From NCBI RefSeq assembly GCF_019399235.1, contig NZ_JAELVH010000016.1, positions 17,949 to 81,948 of the forward strand: a stretch of DNA of 64,000 bases. The letters run 5' to 3'. Below are positions 43,747-52,346 of this stretch, one piece after another; position 1 is the first letter of the stretch; each line of letters begins with the position of its first letter. Position numbers and translations under genes: made by a program. Under the pieces are notes generated by a model that saw only the letters and a list, made by a program, of their open reading frames with translations, did not search any database and had not been told where the DNA came from. The stretch comes from Streptomyces poriferorum. GTDB lineage: Bacteria; Actinomycetota; Actinomycetes; Streptomycetales; Streptomycetaceae.

Positions 43747-45245
43747 TGGTTCTCTTTCGTGAGGTCGTGCCGATCGCCCCAGATGGACAGGTCGCGGAGC
43801 ATGAGGGTCTTGACGACGGTGTAGTCGTCGATCAGCCAGCGCGGCGATTCGCGTCCGAACCCGGAGTCCTTCACCCCGCCGAACGGGATGTGGTCCAGGC
43901 GGTAGTTCGACGTGCCGTTGACGATGAGTCCGCCCACCTCCAGACGGCGCCAGGCGGTGAAGATGCGTTTGATGTCATGGGTGTAGAGGCCGGCCTGGAG
44001 CCCGTAGCGGCTGGCGTTGCACTCGCCGATGACCGTGTCGAAGTCGTCGTACGGCATCACGGCGACGAGTGCGCCGAAGACCTCGTGCACCACGACCGAG
44101 GCGTTCGCCGGCGGTCCGGCGATGATCGTCGGAACCGCGGTGGCTCCGTCACGCGTACCACCACGCAGTACCGAGGCGCCGAGCTCCTTGGCTTCGGCCG
44201 ACCAGCGGACCACTCGCTCCGCCGCTTCCTCGTCGACCATGGACCCGATGTCCGTCAACGGGTCCATCGGGTCACCGATGACCAGGGTGTCGACCGCGGC
44301 GGCGAAGGCGTCGAGGAAGTCGGCGTAGCGGCTGCGGTGCACGTAGACGCGCTGGACGGAGATGCAGCTCTGCCCGGAGTTGCTGTACCCGGTGCGCGCC
44401 GCGGTCCTGGCCGCCGCCTCGATGTCGGCGTCCTCGCACACGATGGTGGCGGCATTGCCGCCGAGTTCGAGGGCCAGTCGCTTGGCGCCTGCGGCGCGTG
44501 CGACGGCCGCTCCGGTGGCGGCGCTGCCGGTGAAGCTGATGACGTCGACCTCCGTGGCCGCGCACAACGCGGCGCCGACGTCTCCCCCGCCATGCAGCAA
44601 CTGAACCGCCTGATGGGGCATACCGCTGTCCAGGAGCAGGGCCACCACGGCTGCCGAGATGGCGGGCGCCTGCGGCGGAGCCTTCACGAGGGTCGTGTTG
44701 CCCGCGGCGAACGAGGCGCCGAGCTTGTGCGCCAGCAGGTTCGCGGGAGCGTTGAAGGGCGTGATCGCCAGGGCGACCCCGGCAGGTGCGCGGTAGGTGA
44801 AGGCGCTGTTGCCGACGCCCGTGTTCCAGCCCGCGACCGGCAGGGTCTCTCCGTCGATGCGCCGGGCCTCGGCCGCGCAGACCTCGAAGGTCGAGGCGAC
44901 CCGCTCGATCTCGACGCGGCTGTCCTTGACCGGCTTCCCCAGCTCCAGGGCGAGCAGCTGGGCCAGTTGGTCGCGGTGGGCCAGCGCGGCCACCGAGGCG
45001 CGTTGCAGGATGTCGGCCCGCGCCGCCGGGGCGAGCGTGGCGACTTGAGGAGCGTAGCGCCGGGCATCGTCGACGGCCCGGTCGATCTCGTCGGGCAGGG
45101 CCGTGGGAGCCCGGCTGACGGTGCGTCGCAGGTAGGGCCCGTTCCGTTCCGCGGCCGGTCCGTCACCGGACCATGCCCCCGCCAGGAAGGGCAGTGCGTC
45201 GACGACATCCGCATCGGCTACGGATTTGAGGATGACTTCCAGCAT
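43743..45245 (-). CDS. Aldehyde dehydrogenase family protein
   Basis: The 500-residue enzyme has the ALDH marks: TPFNAPANLLAHKLGASFA, the NAD-loop FTGSAATGAAVARAAG, general-base Glu260 in LALELGGNA and nucleophile Cys294 in SNSGQSCISVQRVYV. The end segment PFGGVKDSGFGRESPR is intact. The pattern is close to NADP/CoA-independent semialdehyde or lactaldehyde dehydrogenases. GGAGAAG precedes ATG 45245. It is the first gene of the operon that runs through the liv genes and is divergent from the IclR gene. Confidence 0.93.
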   Translation of the reverse strand: MLEVILKSVADADVVDALPFLAGAWSGDGPAAERNGPYLRRTVSRAPTALPDEIDRAVDDARRYAPQVATLAPAARADILQRASVAALAHRDQLAQLLALELGKPVKDSRVEIERVASTFEVCAAEARRIDGETLPVAGWNTGVGNSAFTYRAPAGVALAITPFNAPANLLAHKLGASFAAGNTTLVKAPPQAPAISAAVVALLLDSGMPHQAVQLLHGGGDVGAALCAATEVDVISFTGSAATGAAVARAAGAKRLALELGGNAATIVCEDADIEAAARTAARTGYSNSGQSCISVQRVYVHRSRYADFLDAFAAAVDTLVIGDPMDPLTDIGSMVDEEAAERVVRWSAEAKELGASVLRGGTRDGATAVPTIIAGPPANASVVVHEVFGALVAVMPYDDFDTVIGECNASRYGLQAGLYTHDIKRIFTAWRRLEVGGLIVNGTSNYRLDHIPFGGVKDSGFGRESPRWLIDDYTVVKTLMLRDLSIWGDRHDLTKENQ

Positions 45246-45268
45246 CACTTCTCCAGACAAGCCATCTA

Positions 45269-45286
45269 GCGGTTTGCGTAGACCGC
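45269..45286. promoter_or_regulatory. Short dyad between IclR gene and ALDH gene
   Basis: GCGGT-(8)-ACCGC lies 24 bases before the dehydrogenase ATG. It is a candidate IclR site but too short to be firm. Confidence 0.35.
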
Positions 45287-45456
45287 CTTGTGGACTGGCG
45301 TGTAACGTACGGGCGCCGGTTGGGCTTGGCAATAGCCCGGACGAAAGAAGTTGAATTCTCAGGTTTCGCACCGAATCGGTGCCACCGAGTGGACATGCCG
45401 TCGTCCTGGTGTATCCCTGACAGGCACTCCGGAACAGACCCTACGAAGGAGGAATC

Positions 45457-46224
45457 ATGGATTCCGATCAAGGACCTGGCGGCGTACGCAGCGTTCGCAG
45501 AGCCCTGGACATCCTGTCCCTGCTGACCGAGGACCAGCCCGTCGTCTCGCTCAAGGCGATGGTGGAGGCAACCGGCCTGGCGAAGACCACGGTTGTCAGG
45601 CTGGTGCAGACGCTGGAGGGATACGGGTTGCTGTGGTCCACGGACGCGGGATACGCGGCGGGACCGGGCCTGTGGCGCTGGGCGCATCTCGCTCACCAGA
45701 GCTGGGAGCTGCCGCAGGAGACCATCAAGTTGCTGCGGGAGCTCGCGGACCGGCGCGGCGAGACAGCGAACGTGATGATCCGGCGCGACATCCACCGCGT
45801 CTGTGTGGCGCAGCAGGAGAGCCCCCAGCCACTGCGGCACGTGGTGCGGGTGGGCGATGAACTGCCGCTGTGGGCGGGCGCTTCGTCCAAGGTGCTGCTG
45901 AGCGGCGCGAGCGACGCGTTGCTGCAGCGGATCGCGCTGGCCTCCCCCCATGGCAAACCGCACGCCGAGCGCCTGCGGGAGTGGGCGGATCAGGTCGCCG
46001 AGCAGGGATACGCGGTGAGCCACGGCGAGCGGGACGTCGGCCTCACCGCCGTCGCCGCGCCCCTCACCACCTCGTCCGGCATGGTCGTTGCGGCGCTCTC
46101 CCTCAGCGGCCCCAGCGCCCGCATCACCCAGGACGCGATCGACGAGTTCGCCCAGGACCTGATGCAGGTGGCCGCACAGATCATGTCGCAAGGATTCGAC
46201 CACCCCCTGGGACCGCGGGGCTGA
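45457..46224 (+). CDS. IclR-family transcriptional regulator
   Basis: The 255-residue protein starts GGVRSVRRALDILSLLTEDQ and carries the IclR winged helix VSLKAMVEATGLAKTTVVRL, then an effector domain with WAGASSKVLLSGAS and YAVSHGERDVGLTAVAAPL, where the family places its ligand pocket. A strong GAAGGAGG precedes the ATG. It is placed between the ALDH-ThDP-liv operon (divergent) and the CoA-transferase/lyase pair (downstream, 54 bases away), so it likely controls both in response to a pathway acid. Confidence 0.93.
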   Translation: MDSDQGPGGVRSVRRALDILSLLTEDQPVVSLKAMVEATGLAKTTVVRLVQTLEGYGLLWSTDAGYAAGPGLWRWAHLAHQSWELPQETIKLLRELADRRGETANVMIRRDIHRVCVAQQESPQPLRHVVRVGDELPLWAGASSKVLLSGASDALLQRIALASPHGKPHAERLREWADQVAEQGYAVSHGERDVGLTAVAAPLTTSSGMVVAALSLSGPSARITQDAIDEFAQDLMQVAAQIMSQGFDHPLGPRG

Positions 46225-46278
46225 CACCGTGCCGGAAAGCGGTGCCGTCCCGCGGCACCGCGTGAGGAGACACCATCT

Positions 46279-47490
46279 ATGGATGTGCGACCGCTCGACG
46301 ACATAAAAGTCCTGGACCTGACGAACGTCCTGGCAGGGCCGTACTGCAGTTACCACCTCATGCTCCTCGGGGCGGAGGTCATCAAGATCGAGCGCCCCGG
46401 GCAAGGCGACCTGGCCCGGAACCTCGGCCCCGACTCCGCCCTGAACCGCGCCGGCATCGGGGCTTCCTTCCTTGCACAGAACGCCGGCAAGAAGTCCGTG
46501 GAACTGGATCTCAAGAACCCGGCCGACCGTGACGTCTTCGAGGAGATGCTCGCCGGCGCCGACGTGCTCCTGGAGAACTTCCGCGCCGGGGTGCTCTCCC
46601 GCATGGGTTACGACCAGGAGCGGCTCGACCGGATCAACCCCCGGCTGATCTGCTGTTCCATCTCCGGCTTCGGTCAGAGCGGGCCGATGAGCGACGCACC
46701 GGCGTACGACCAGATCATCCAGGGGCTCTCCGGGATGATGAGCGTGACCGGGACCGCCGGCACCGCCCCGTTGCGGGTCGGATTCCCCGTGTGCGACACC
46801 ACCGGCGGCCTGTCCGCAGCCCTCGCGGTCAGCGCCGCACTTCTGCACCGGGAACGCACGGGGCAGGGCAGCAGGCTGGATGTCTCCATGCTGGAAACAT
46901 CCCTGTCGGCCATGGGGTGGGCCGTTTCGAACTACATGGTCAGCGGAGTCCCCCCGGAGCCGATGGGCGACCAGAACGCAACCGCCGCACCGTCCGGCAC
47001 CTTCCGGACGGCAGACGGGCCGCTGAACATCGCCGCCAACCAGCAGCGCCAGTTCGAAACGCTATGCCGACTGGTCGGCGCCTCCGAACTCCTCACCGAC
47101 CCCCGCTTCATCGAGCGCGAGAGCCGAAAAACCCACCGCGAGGAACTCAACACCGCCCTCAACCAGGCACTCTCACAACGCCCGGCAGCGGAGTGGGAGC
47201 AGTTGCTCACCGCCGCCGGAGTGCCCGCGGCCCGTGTCCTCACCGTCCCCCAGGCCCTCTCCCAACCCCAGTTGCAGCACCGGGGGTTCATCGCCGAACT
47301 CCGCCGCCCCGACGCCTCGGGCACCGTTCTGCCGGTACTGGGAAGCGGGGTGCTCTTCGACGGGGAAGCCTTTCTGCCCCGGACACCACCCCCGCTGCTG
47401 GGTGAGCACAACCATGAACGGGCCGAGCTCGCTTCGCGCTGGTCCGCCACCGGCACCGCCACAGCCGCGAAGGAGGCGACAGGCTCATGA
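46279..47490 (+). CDS. Family III (CaiB/BaiF) CoA-transferase
   Basis: The 403-residue enzyme has DLTNVLAGPYCSYHLMLLGA, EVIKIERPGQGD and SISGFGQSGPMSDAPAYDQI. The likely nucleophile is Asp173 in FPVCDTTGGLSAAL, the position of the formyl-CoA transferase aspartate. Such enzymes move CoA from a donor thioester to a carboxylate. It overlaps the next gene by 4 bases (ATGA), pointing to a joint step: the lyase would act on the thioester made here. Confidence 0.92.
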   Translation: MDVRPLDDIKVLDLTNVLAGPYCSYHLMLLGAEVIKIERPGQGDLARNLGPDSALNRAGIGASFLAQNAGKKSVELDLKNPADRDVFEEMLAGADVLLENFRAGVLSRMGYDQERLDRINPRLICCSISGFGQSGPMSDAPAYDQIIQGLSGMMSVTGTAGTAPLRVGFPVCDTTGGLSAALAVSAALLHRERTGQGSRLDVSMLETSLSAMGWAVSNYMVSGVPPEPMGDQNATAAPSGTFRTADGPLNIAANQQRQFETLCRLVGASELLTDPRFIERESRKTHREELNTALNQALSQRPAAEWEQLLTAAGVPAARVLTVPQALSQPQLQHRGFIAELRRPDASGTVLPVLGSGVLFDGEAFLPRTPPPLLGEHNHERAELASRWSATGTATAAKEATGS

Positions 47491-48329
47491 GCGCGTCCAC
47501 ATCCGCCCACGACGAGGCCGCACAGTGGTGGGCCACCGCCGTCAGCCACATCGAACCCGGTTCCATCGAACTGCGGGACCGGCCCGTGCAAGACCTGATC
47601 GGCTCGGTCGGCCTCGTGGACACCCTGTGGCTCCTGCTACGCGGAGACCTGCCTTCACCACGCCAGTCCGCCCTGCTGGAAGCAGCACTCGTGGCAGGCG
47701 TGGACCACGGGCCCCAAGCGCCGTCGATCGCCGCCGCGCGCATGGCAGCGACCTGCGGCGTAGGGCTCAACAACGCGATCGCCACCGGCGTCAACATGCT
47801 CGGGGACGTCCACGGTGGAGCAGGCCAGCAGTGTGTGGAGATGCTCGACGAAATACGCACCCTGCACACTCAGGGCCGGGACTGGGACACGGCCGCCACC
47901 GAGGTCATGGCGCTTTACCAGGCGCGTTCCCGCTACCTGCCGGGCTTCGGCCACCGCTTCCATCCCGTCGATCCCCGCCGCGACCCACTTCTGAGGCTGA
48001 CGGAGGAGGCCGTGGCCGCAGGGGTCGTCGGGGGCGACTACCTGCAGGCCGCTCTGGCCGTCGAACGCGCCCTGCGGCAGCGCCGCGCCGGCGCCCGTCC
48101 GGTACCGATGAACATCGACGGCGCCACGGCCGTCATCTACGCCGAGCTGGGATTCCCCGCACCATTGGCCAGGGGTCTGTTCGTCATCAGCCGGTCGGTC
48201 GGCATCCTGGCCCACGCGTGGGAGGAGACCGGGCAGGGCCGCCGAAACAAGGGCCCCATCCCCCGATCCGTCCTGCCCGCACGCCTGAACGCTGTCGATC
48301 CGCCTGCCGCCGAGGAATCCGCGTCGTGA
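47487..48329 (+). CDS. Short citrate-synthase-like protein, probable acyl-CoA lyase (citryl-CoA-lyase type)
   Basis: At 280 residues it is much shorter than citrate synthase (about 370-430). All three catalytic residues are in place: His109 (LGDVHGGAGQQ), His156 (LPGFGHRFHPVDPR) and Asp211 (MNIDGATAVIYAELGF). Their spacings, 47 and 55, match those in citrate synthase. Short members with this core include citryl-CoA lyases, which cleave a 3-hydroxy-3-carboxyacyl-CoA to acetyl-CoA and a 2-oxoacid. Cotranslated with the CoA-transferase, it probably cleaves the thioester formed by it. The 2-oxoacid would then suit the nearby ThDP enzyme. Confidence 0.85.
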   Translation: MSASTSAHDEAAQWWATAVSHIEPGSIELRDRPVQDLIGSVGLVDTLWLLLRGDLPSPRQSALLEAALVAGVDHGPQAPSIAAARMAATCGVGLNNAIATGVNMLGDVHGGAGQQCVEMLDEIRTLHTQGRDWDTAATEVMALYQARSRYLPGFGHRFHPVDPRRDPLLRLTEEAVAAGVVGGDYLQAALAVERALRQRRAGARPVPMNIDGATAVIYAELGFPAPLARGLFVISRSVGILAHAWEETGQGRRNKGPIPRSVLPARLNAVDPPAAEESAS

Positions 48330-48332
48330 CCC

Positions 48333-48361
48333 TTGTCAGGCCGCTGCCGCGTCCTTAACGT
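48333..48361 (+). promoter_or_regulatory. Probable promoter of the quinoprotein gene
   Basis: TTGTCA (48333-48338), a 17-base spacer and TAACGT (48356-48361), followed by ATGGAAGCG. The layout almost matches the pqqA promoter at 52013-52041. Confidence 0.65.
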
Positions 48362-48398
48362 ATGGAAGCGCCTCTCGGCGACCATCGTGCGGGTCTAG

Positions 48399-48414
48399 CG
48401 AACCGCACAGCGGA
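48399..48414 (+). promoter_or_regulatory. Shared downstream element, quinoprotein leader
   Basis: CGAACCGCACAGCGGA recurs with one change upstream of pqqA (52069-52084). It starts 43 bases after the first base of the -10 box, so it would lie in the mRNA leader, and contains the small dyad CCGC-ACA-GCGG. It is a candidate operator or RNA element. Confidence 0.55.
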
Positions 48415-48508
48415 CCAAGATCCGCTTCCCGCTCTCTCTTATCCTCGCCGCCCACCGGACCATCGGGTGAACCGGAATGCGGCAGGGTCATGCCACGAAA
48501 GAGGGTTC

Positions 48509-50665
48509 ATGGACAGACGCAGTTTTCTCGCCACAGCCACGGCCGCGGCCGGCACGACCGCGGGCATCGGCATTCTCAACTCCCCCGCCCAAGCCGCTGA
48601 AACACGCACAGGCACGCCGGCGACGCCCGTCCCCAGGCAGGCGTTCGAGGCGACAGCGAAGAACTTCCCCAAGGCCGGCGGCAACCTGGCCAACCAGAAC
48701 TACTCGTCCCTCAAGAAGATCACCCCGCGCAACGTGAAGCAGCTCGGCGGGGCCTGGCACATCAACCTGGAGGGCGGCGACACCGGCCGCGCCCAGCAGT
48801 GCGCCGTCGTCGCCCAGGACGGCGTGCTCTACATCGCCACCACGCAGCAGAACATCTTCGCGGTCAACGGACGTACCGGCGCGGTCAAATGGAAGACGAG
48901 CGTCGGCACCGAGACCACCAACATGCGCGGGGTCGCCCTCGGCGAGGGGCTCGCCTTCACCATCTCCGGCGCGAACATCATCTACGCCCTGGACCAGCGC
49001 ACCGGCGCGGTCGTGTGGACCAGGGAGATGCTCATCGAGGACCAGGGCGACCCCGGCTGCGACCCCGCCAGCGGCCAGTGCGGCGGCAGCAAGGGCAGCC
49101 TGGCCGGGGCGGTCGTCTACTGGGACGGCCTGATCTACGTCGGCACGCAGGGGAGCACCGCGGGCGCCCGGGGGCGGGGGTACGCCCTGAACGCCGCGAC
49201 CGGCGAAGTCGTCTGGACGTTCTGGGGAACTCCCGGGCCGGGCGAGTTCGGCCACGACACCTGGGAGGGCGACACCTGGAAGACGGGTGGTGCGGTGTGC
49301 TGGATCCACCCGGCCGTGGACCCCGAACTGGGCTTGGTCTACTGGACGTTCGGCAACCCCTATCCGCGCACCGACGGCTCCACCCGGGGCGGTGACAACC
49401 TCTTCGCGAACTGCCTGGTGGCCATCGACGCCAAGACCGGGAAGCGGCGCTGGCACTTCCAGTCCGTACACCACGACATCTGGGACTACGACGGTGTCAT
49501 GTCCCCGGTGCTGGCGGACATCCAGATCAAGGGCCGCAAGCGCGAGGTCGTCGTCTACGGCAGCAAGACCGGCATGTACTACATCCTCGACCGTGCGACC
49601 GGCGACCCGGTCCACGGCATGGAGGAACGGCCGGTTCCGCAGCACGCGGCTCAGAAGACCTCACCCACCCAGCCCTTTCCGGGAGGCGAGCCCTTCGTCG
49701 AAACCGAGCCGCGGATCGACAAGGCGACCCGCCCGGTGCCCTTCTACGCCACCGGCGGCGTCTTCGAGGTCCACTGGGACCGCCCCACCATTCTGTACCC
49801 AGGGGCAGGCGGTGGCGCGGACTGGTCCTCCCCGTCCTTCAGCCACCGCACTGGACTGGTCTACGTCGGCTACGGGCTGATCAACTCCGCGTACTCCAAC
49901 ACCCACGGCGGCCGGGTCAACACCGCCCGCCCGCTGGGCGAGTACTTCGCCGGCGGTGTCGTGGCCGTCGATCCCCGTACCAACACGGTCTCCTGGCGGC
50001 AGGAGGGCGACTGGTCGCTCGCCCACGGCAACGGCGTCCTCAGCACCGCGAGCGGCGTGCTCTTCCAGGGGCGCCCCGACGGAGTCCTGACCGCCCTGGA
50101 CGACTCCGACGGCGAGGAGCTGTGGACCTGGCAGTGCGGCGCGGGTGTCAACACCAGCCCCATGACGTACGAGGTCGACGGCGAGCAGTACGTGGCCGTA
50201 CTGGCCGGCGGAAACGGTCTGCCCTACCCGGACATCCCGCGCGGCGACCACCTGTGGGCGTTCAAGGTCGGCGGCAAGGTCGGCCCGGCCCCCGCCCCCA
50301 CACCCCCGTCCAAGCGCAACCAGATCCGCTCGGCAGCCGTCAGCGGCGCGGCCGCCGGCAACACGATCACGCTGGGGCGCATCTGGGACAGCGCCAAGAA
50401 CGCGCCAGGGACCACCGAGAACCTGGTGTCACAGAACGCCATGTCCCCGCAGCACCTCGCCATCCCCCGAGGCACGACGGTGACATTCACCAACCCGGCC
50501 GCGAACAAGTCCGCGCACGGAGCGGTCGCCTTCTTCGAGGCCGAGTTCGACACCGGGCTGCTGATGCCGGGCGACTCCTACACGTACACCTTCAACACAT
50601 CCGGCGAGTTCTTCTACAACGACCCGGTCTCTCCGCAGAGCACCGGCAAGATCGTCGTCTCCTAG
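48509..50665 (+). CDS. Tat-exported PQQ-dependent dehydrogenase (quinoprotein) with C-terminal cupredoxin-like domain
   Basis: The 718-residue protein begins MDRRSFLATATAAAG, a twin-arginine signal. Residues about 50-600 are an eight-bladed PQQ beta-propeller: GRTGAVKWKTSVG and similar W-x-T blade repeats, QSVHHDIWDYDG (typical of quinoprotein dehydrogenases) and GEELWTWQCGAGVNTSPMTY. A CDPASGQC pair stands where others have vicinal cysteines. Residues about 615-718 form a cupredoxin-like beta domain, but only one His (SAHGAVAF) resembles a copper ligand. The Cys, His and Met of the usual ligand loop are missing (FFYNDPVSPQSTG). GAGGG precedes ATG 48509. PQQ genes downstream would supply the cofactor. 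Confidence 0.88.
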   Translation: MDRRSFLATATAAAGTTAGIGILNSPAQAAETRTGTPATPVPRQAFEATAKNFPKAGGNLANQNYSSLKKITPRNVKQLGGAWHINLEGGDTGRAQQCAVVAQDGVLYIATTQQNIFAVNGRTGAVKWKTSVGTETTNMRGVALGEGLAFTISGANIIYALDQRTGAVVWTREMLIEDQGDPGCDPASGQCGGSKGSLAGAVVYWDGLIYVGTQGSTAGARGRGYALNAATGEVVWTFWGTPGPGEFGHDTWEGDTWKTGGAVCWIHPAVDPELGLVYWTFGNPYPRTDGSTRGGDNLFANCLVAIDAKTGKRRWHFQSVHHDIWDYDGVMSPVLADIQIKGRKREVVVYGSKTGMYYILDRATGDPVHGMEERPVPQHAAQKTSPTQPFPGGEPFVETEPRIDKATRPVPFYATGGVFEVHWDRPTILYPGAGGGADWSSPSFSHRTGLVYVGYGLINSAYSNTHGGRVNTARPLGEYFAGGVVAVDPRTNTVSWRQEGDWSLAHGNGVLSTASGVLFQGRPDGVLTALDDSDGEELWTWQCGAGVNTSPMTYEVDGEQYVAVLAGGNGLPYPDIPRGDHLWAFKVGGKVGPAPAPTPPSKRNQIRSAAVSGAAAGNTITLGRIWDSAKNAPGTTENLVSQNAMSPQHLAIPRGTTVTFTNPAANKSAHGAVAFFEAEFDTGLLMPGDSYTYTFNTSGEFFYNDPVSPQSTGKIVVS

Positions 50666-50942
50666 CCGCCGGCTCCCCCGGGGCCTCCCCTGCCGCCGGG
50701 TGGACCGCCCGGGCCGGGGAGAGGCATCCGCGCCCCCTTGCCACCGTCGTCGGCCACCGGCCGTCCGCCATCCTGCGCGGCAGAGCACGCCCGACGTGAC
50801 CGATGACCCGCGCATCCCGCGTATCCGGAGCGGATGCCCCAACCGGCGCCACCGCCCCGGTACACCCTGCCCGGCCACGCCTCACCTCTCTCCGGCGTGC
50901 CGTTCTCCCGGCGCGTCACCTGCAAGAGAAGGAAACTCACCC

Positions 50943-51935
50943 ATGTCAGGAAGAACACTCCGAGCGAGAGCTCTGAGCACGCGCTCGGCGGTCCTCACCA
51001 CCCTGGGGCTGGCAGTCGCCATGGTGGTGGCGCTCATCGCCACCGGCACCCTCAGCGTCGCCCACGGGCGGACCGGGACGGGCGCGAAGGAACTGGGCGA
51101 CCCGGACTACGGCGTCTGCCGTGGTCTCGATCCCGACTGCTACCACGACTGGGGCAACTTCGACCCCGTCAAGGGCTACAAGATCCTTCTGTACACCCGC
51201 ACGGCGGGCCCGCGTCACGCGAACCTCGGCCCTGCCCTGGCCACCGGCCTCAACCCACCGCTCACCGACGCGAACGTGGTCCAGAAGGCCATGATCAAGC
51301 TGGGTGAGACCGGGGGCTTCCAGGTCGACTACACCGAGGACGTCGGCCAACTCGCCTCCCCCAACACCCTGTTCAAGTACAACGCGGTGGTGTTCTTCTC
51401 CACGAGCCGGGACGCGCTGGACGACGCCGCCCAGACCTCGCTCCGGCAGTACGTCCGCGGCGGCGGCGGCTTCGTCGGCATCCACAATGCCTTCGGCACC
51501 GAGTACAACTGGCCCTGGTACGAAGGACTGCTCGGCAACGCCAACTTCTACGACCACGGCGCCTCCCAGCCGGGCACGGTGCAAACCGTCGAGCGCAAGG
51601 ACGTCTCCACCAAGGAACTGCCGGCCCGGTGGAACTTCACTGACGAGTGGTACAACCTGGTACCCGCCCCCACCAAGGTGCGTGTGCTCGCCAAGGTGGA
51701 CGAGAGCACCCTCGCCAAGGGAGTGGCCGGCAACTACAACCACCCCGGACACGGTGACAACCACGCGGTGGCCTGGTGCCAGTACTACGACGGCGGCAGG
51801 TCCTGGGTCACCACCCTGGGCCACGACGCCAAGGAATTCACCACGGACGGTTCCTTCGCCGGCGCCGCCGAGTTCCAGAAGCTGATCGTGGGCGGCATCC
51901 AGTCCGTCTCCGGCATCAAGCCCTTCTGCAAGTAG
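50943..51935 (+). CDS. Secreted ThuA-domain protein
   Basis: The 330-residue protein has an N-terminal signal or anchor (about 15-40: STRSAVLTTLGLAVAMVVAL) and then a ThuA / glutamine-amidotransferase-like domain: YKILLYTRTAG, NAVVFFSTSRDALDDAA, GGGGFVGIHNAFGTEYNWPW and HPGHGDNHAVAWCQYYDGGR. Cysteines in GVCRGLDPDCYHDWG may be disulfide-bonded. ThuA proteins are linked to oxidised-sugar metabolism (trehalose and 3-keto-sugar use). Position between a quinoprotein and pqqA suggests work on that enzyme's carbohydrate product, which is inferred. GAGAAGGAAA precedes ATG 50943. Confidence 0.82.
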   Translation: MSGRTLRARALSTRSAVLTTLGLAVAMVVALIATGTLSVAHGRTGTGAKELGDPDYGVCRGLDPDCYHDWGNFDPVKGYKILLYTRTAGPRHANLGPALATGLNPPLTDANVVQKAMIKLGETGGFQVDYTEDVGQLASPNTLFKYNAVVFFSTSRDALDDAAQTSLRQYVRGGGGFVGIHNAFGTEYNWPWYEGLLGNANFYDHGASQPGTVQTVERKDVSTKELPARWNFTDEWYNLVPAPTKVRVLAKVDESTLAKGVAGNYNHPGHGDNHAVAWCQYYDGGRSWVTTLGHDAKEFTTDGSFAGAAEFQKLIVGGIQSVSGIKPFCK

Positions 51936-52012
51936 CCCCCTGCCCGAGCCGGGCGCTACGCCCGCGGCCTCACCCTCGGCCGCAACGGCGTGGATCTCCC
52001 CCTTCCCGCCTC

Positions 52013-52041
52013 TTGCCACTGCTCCCTACCGTGTCTAGCGT
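52013..52041 (+). promoter_or_regulatory. Probable pqqA promoter
   Basis: TTGCCA (52013-52018), a 17-base spacer and TAGCGT (52036-52041), then ATGGAGCG. The spacing and flanks parallel the quinoprotein promoter. Confidence 0.65.
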
Positions 52042-52068
52042 ATGGAGCGAACCGCCTGGCGGGATGAA

Positions 52069-52084
52069 CGAACCGCACAACGGA
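52069..52084 (+). promoter_or_regulatory. Shared downstream element, pqqA leader
   Basis: CGAACCGCACAACGGA differs by one base from the element at 48399-48414. It starts 33 bases after the first -10 base, 10 bases closer than at the quinoprotein gene, which keeps the same helical face. A partial extra copy (GCGAACCGCC) begins at 52046. Confidence 0.55.
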
Positions 52085-52197
52085 TTCCAGAGGTCCTCGA
52101 CCGGCCTGCCGCAAGGCCCCTCCCGCCTTCGCCGGCGCCCGGCAGGGCACCACACCACCCCCTCACCGATCACACCTCGCCCGAAGGGATTTCGACC

Positions 52198-52335
52198 GTG
52201 CTTGAACCCACCGCACCCGCTCCGCAGGACCAGCTCACGTCCAGCTCCACACCCGTGGCCACCTGGTCGTCCCCGGACTTCACGGTCATCGAGACCGGCA
52301 TGGAAGTCACCGCCTACTACCTCAACGACCTCTAG
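52198..52335 (+). CDS. pqqA: PQQ precursor peptide PqqA, with long leader
   Basis: From GTG 52198 a 45-residue peptide reads to TAG 52335. The end is a clear PqqA core: TWSSPDFTVIETGMEVTAY followed by YLNDL. Glu36 and Tyr40 (E-x-x-x-Y) are the residues that PqqE cross-links and that become PQQ. Typical PqqA has 22-30 residues, so this one has about 20 extra N-terminal residues rich in Pro, Thr and Ser. GAAGGGA lies about 7 bases upstream of the GTG. No in-frame later ATG precedes the core except inside it. It is followed 11 bases later by pqqB. Confidence 0.88.
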   Translation: MLEPTAPAPQDQLTSSSTPVATWSSPDFTVIETGMEVTAYYLNDL

Positions 52336-52346
52336 CAGACGCCCTC

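Noticed and set aside
41998..47490. Oxalate degradation (oxalyl-CoA decarboxylase with formyl-CoA transferase)
   Set aside because: The gene families fit loosely, but the ThDP enzyme starts FGTCGHTNIALLDAL rather than like oxalyl-CoA decarboxylases. The citrate-synthase-like lyase and aldehyde dehydrogenase would also have no role.
48509..50665. Membrane-bound PQQ quinate/glucose dehydrogenase
   Set aside because: Those enzymes begin with several membrane helices. This one has a Tat signal and a C-terminal beta domain.
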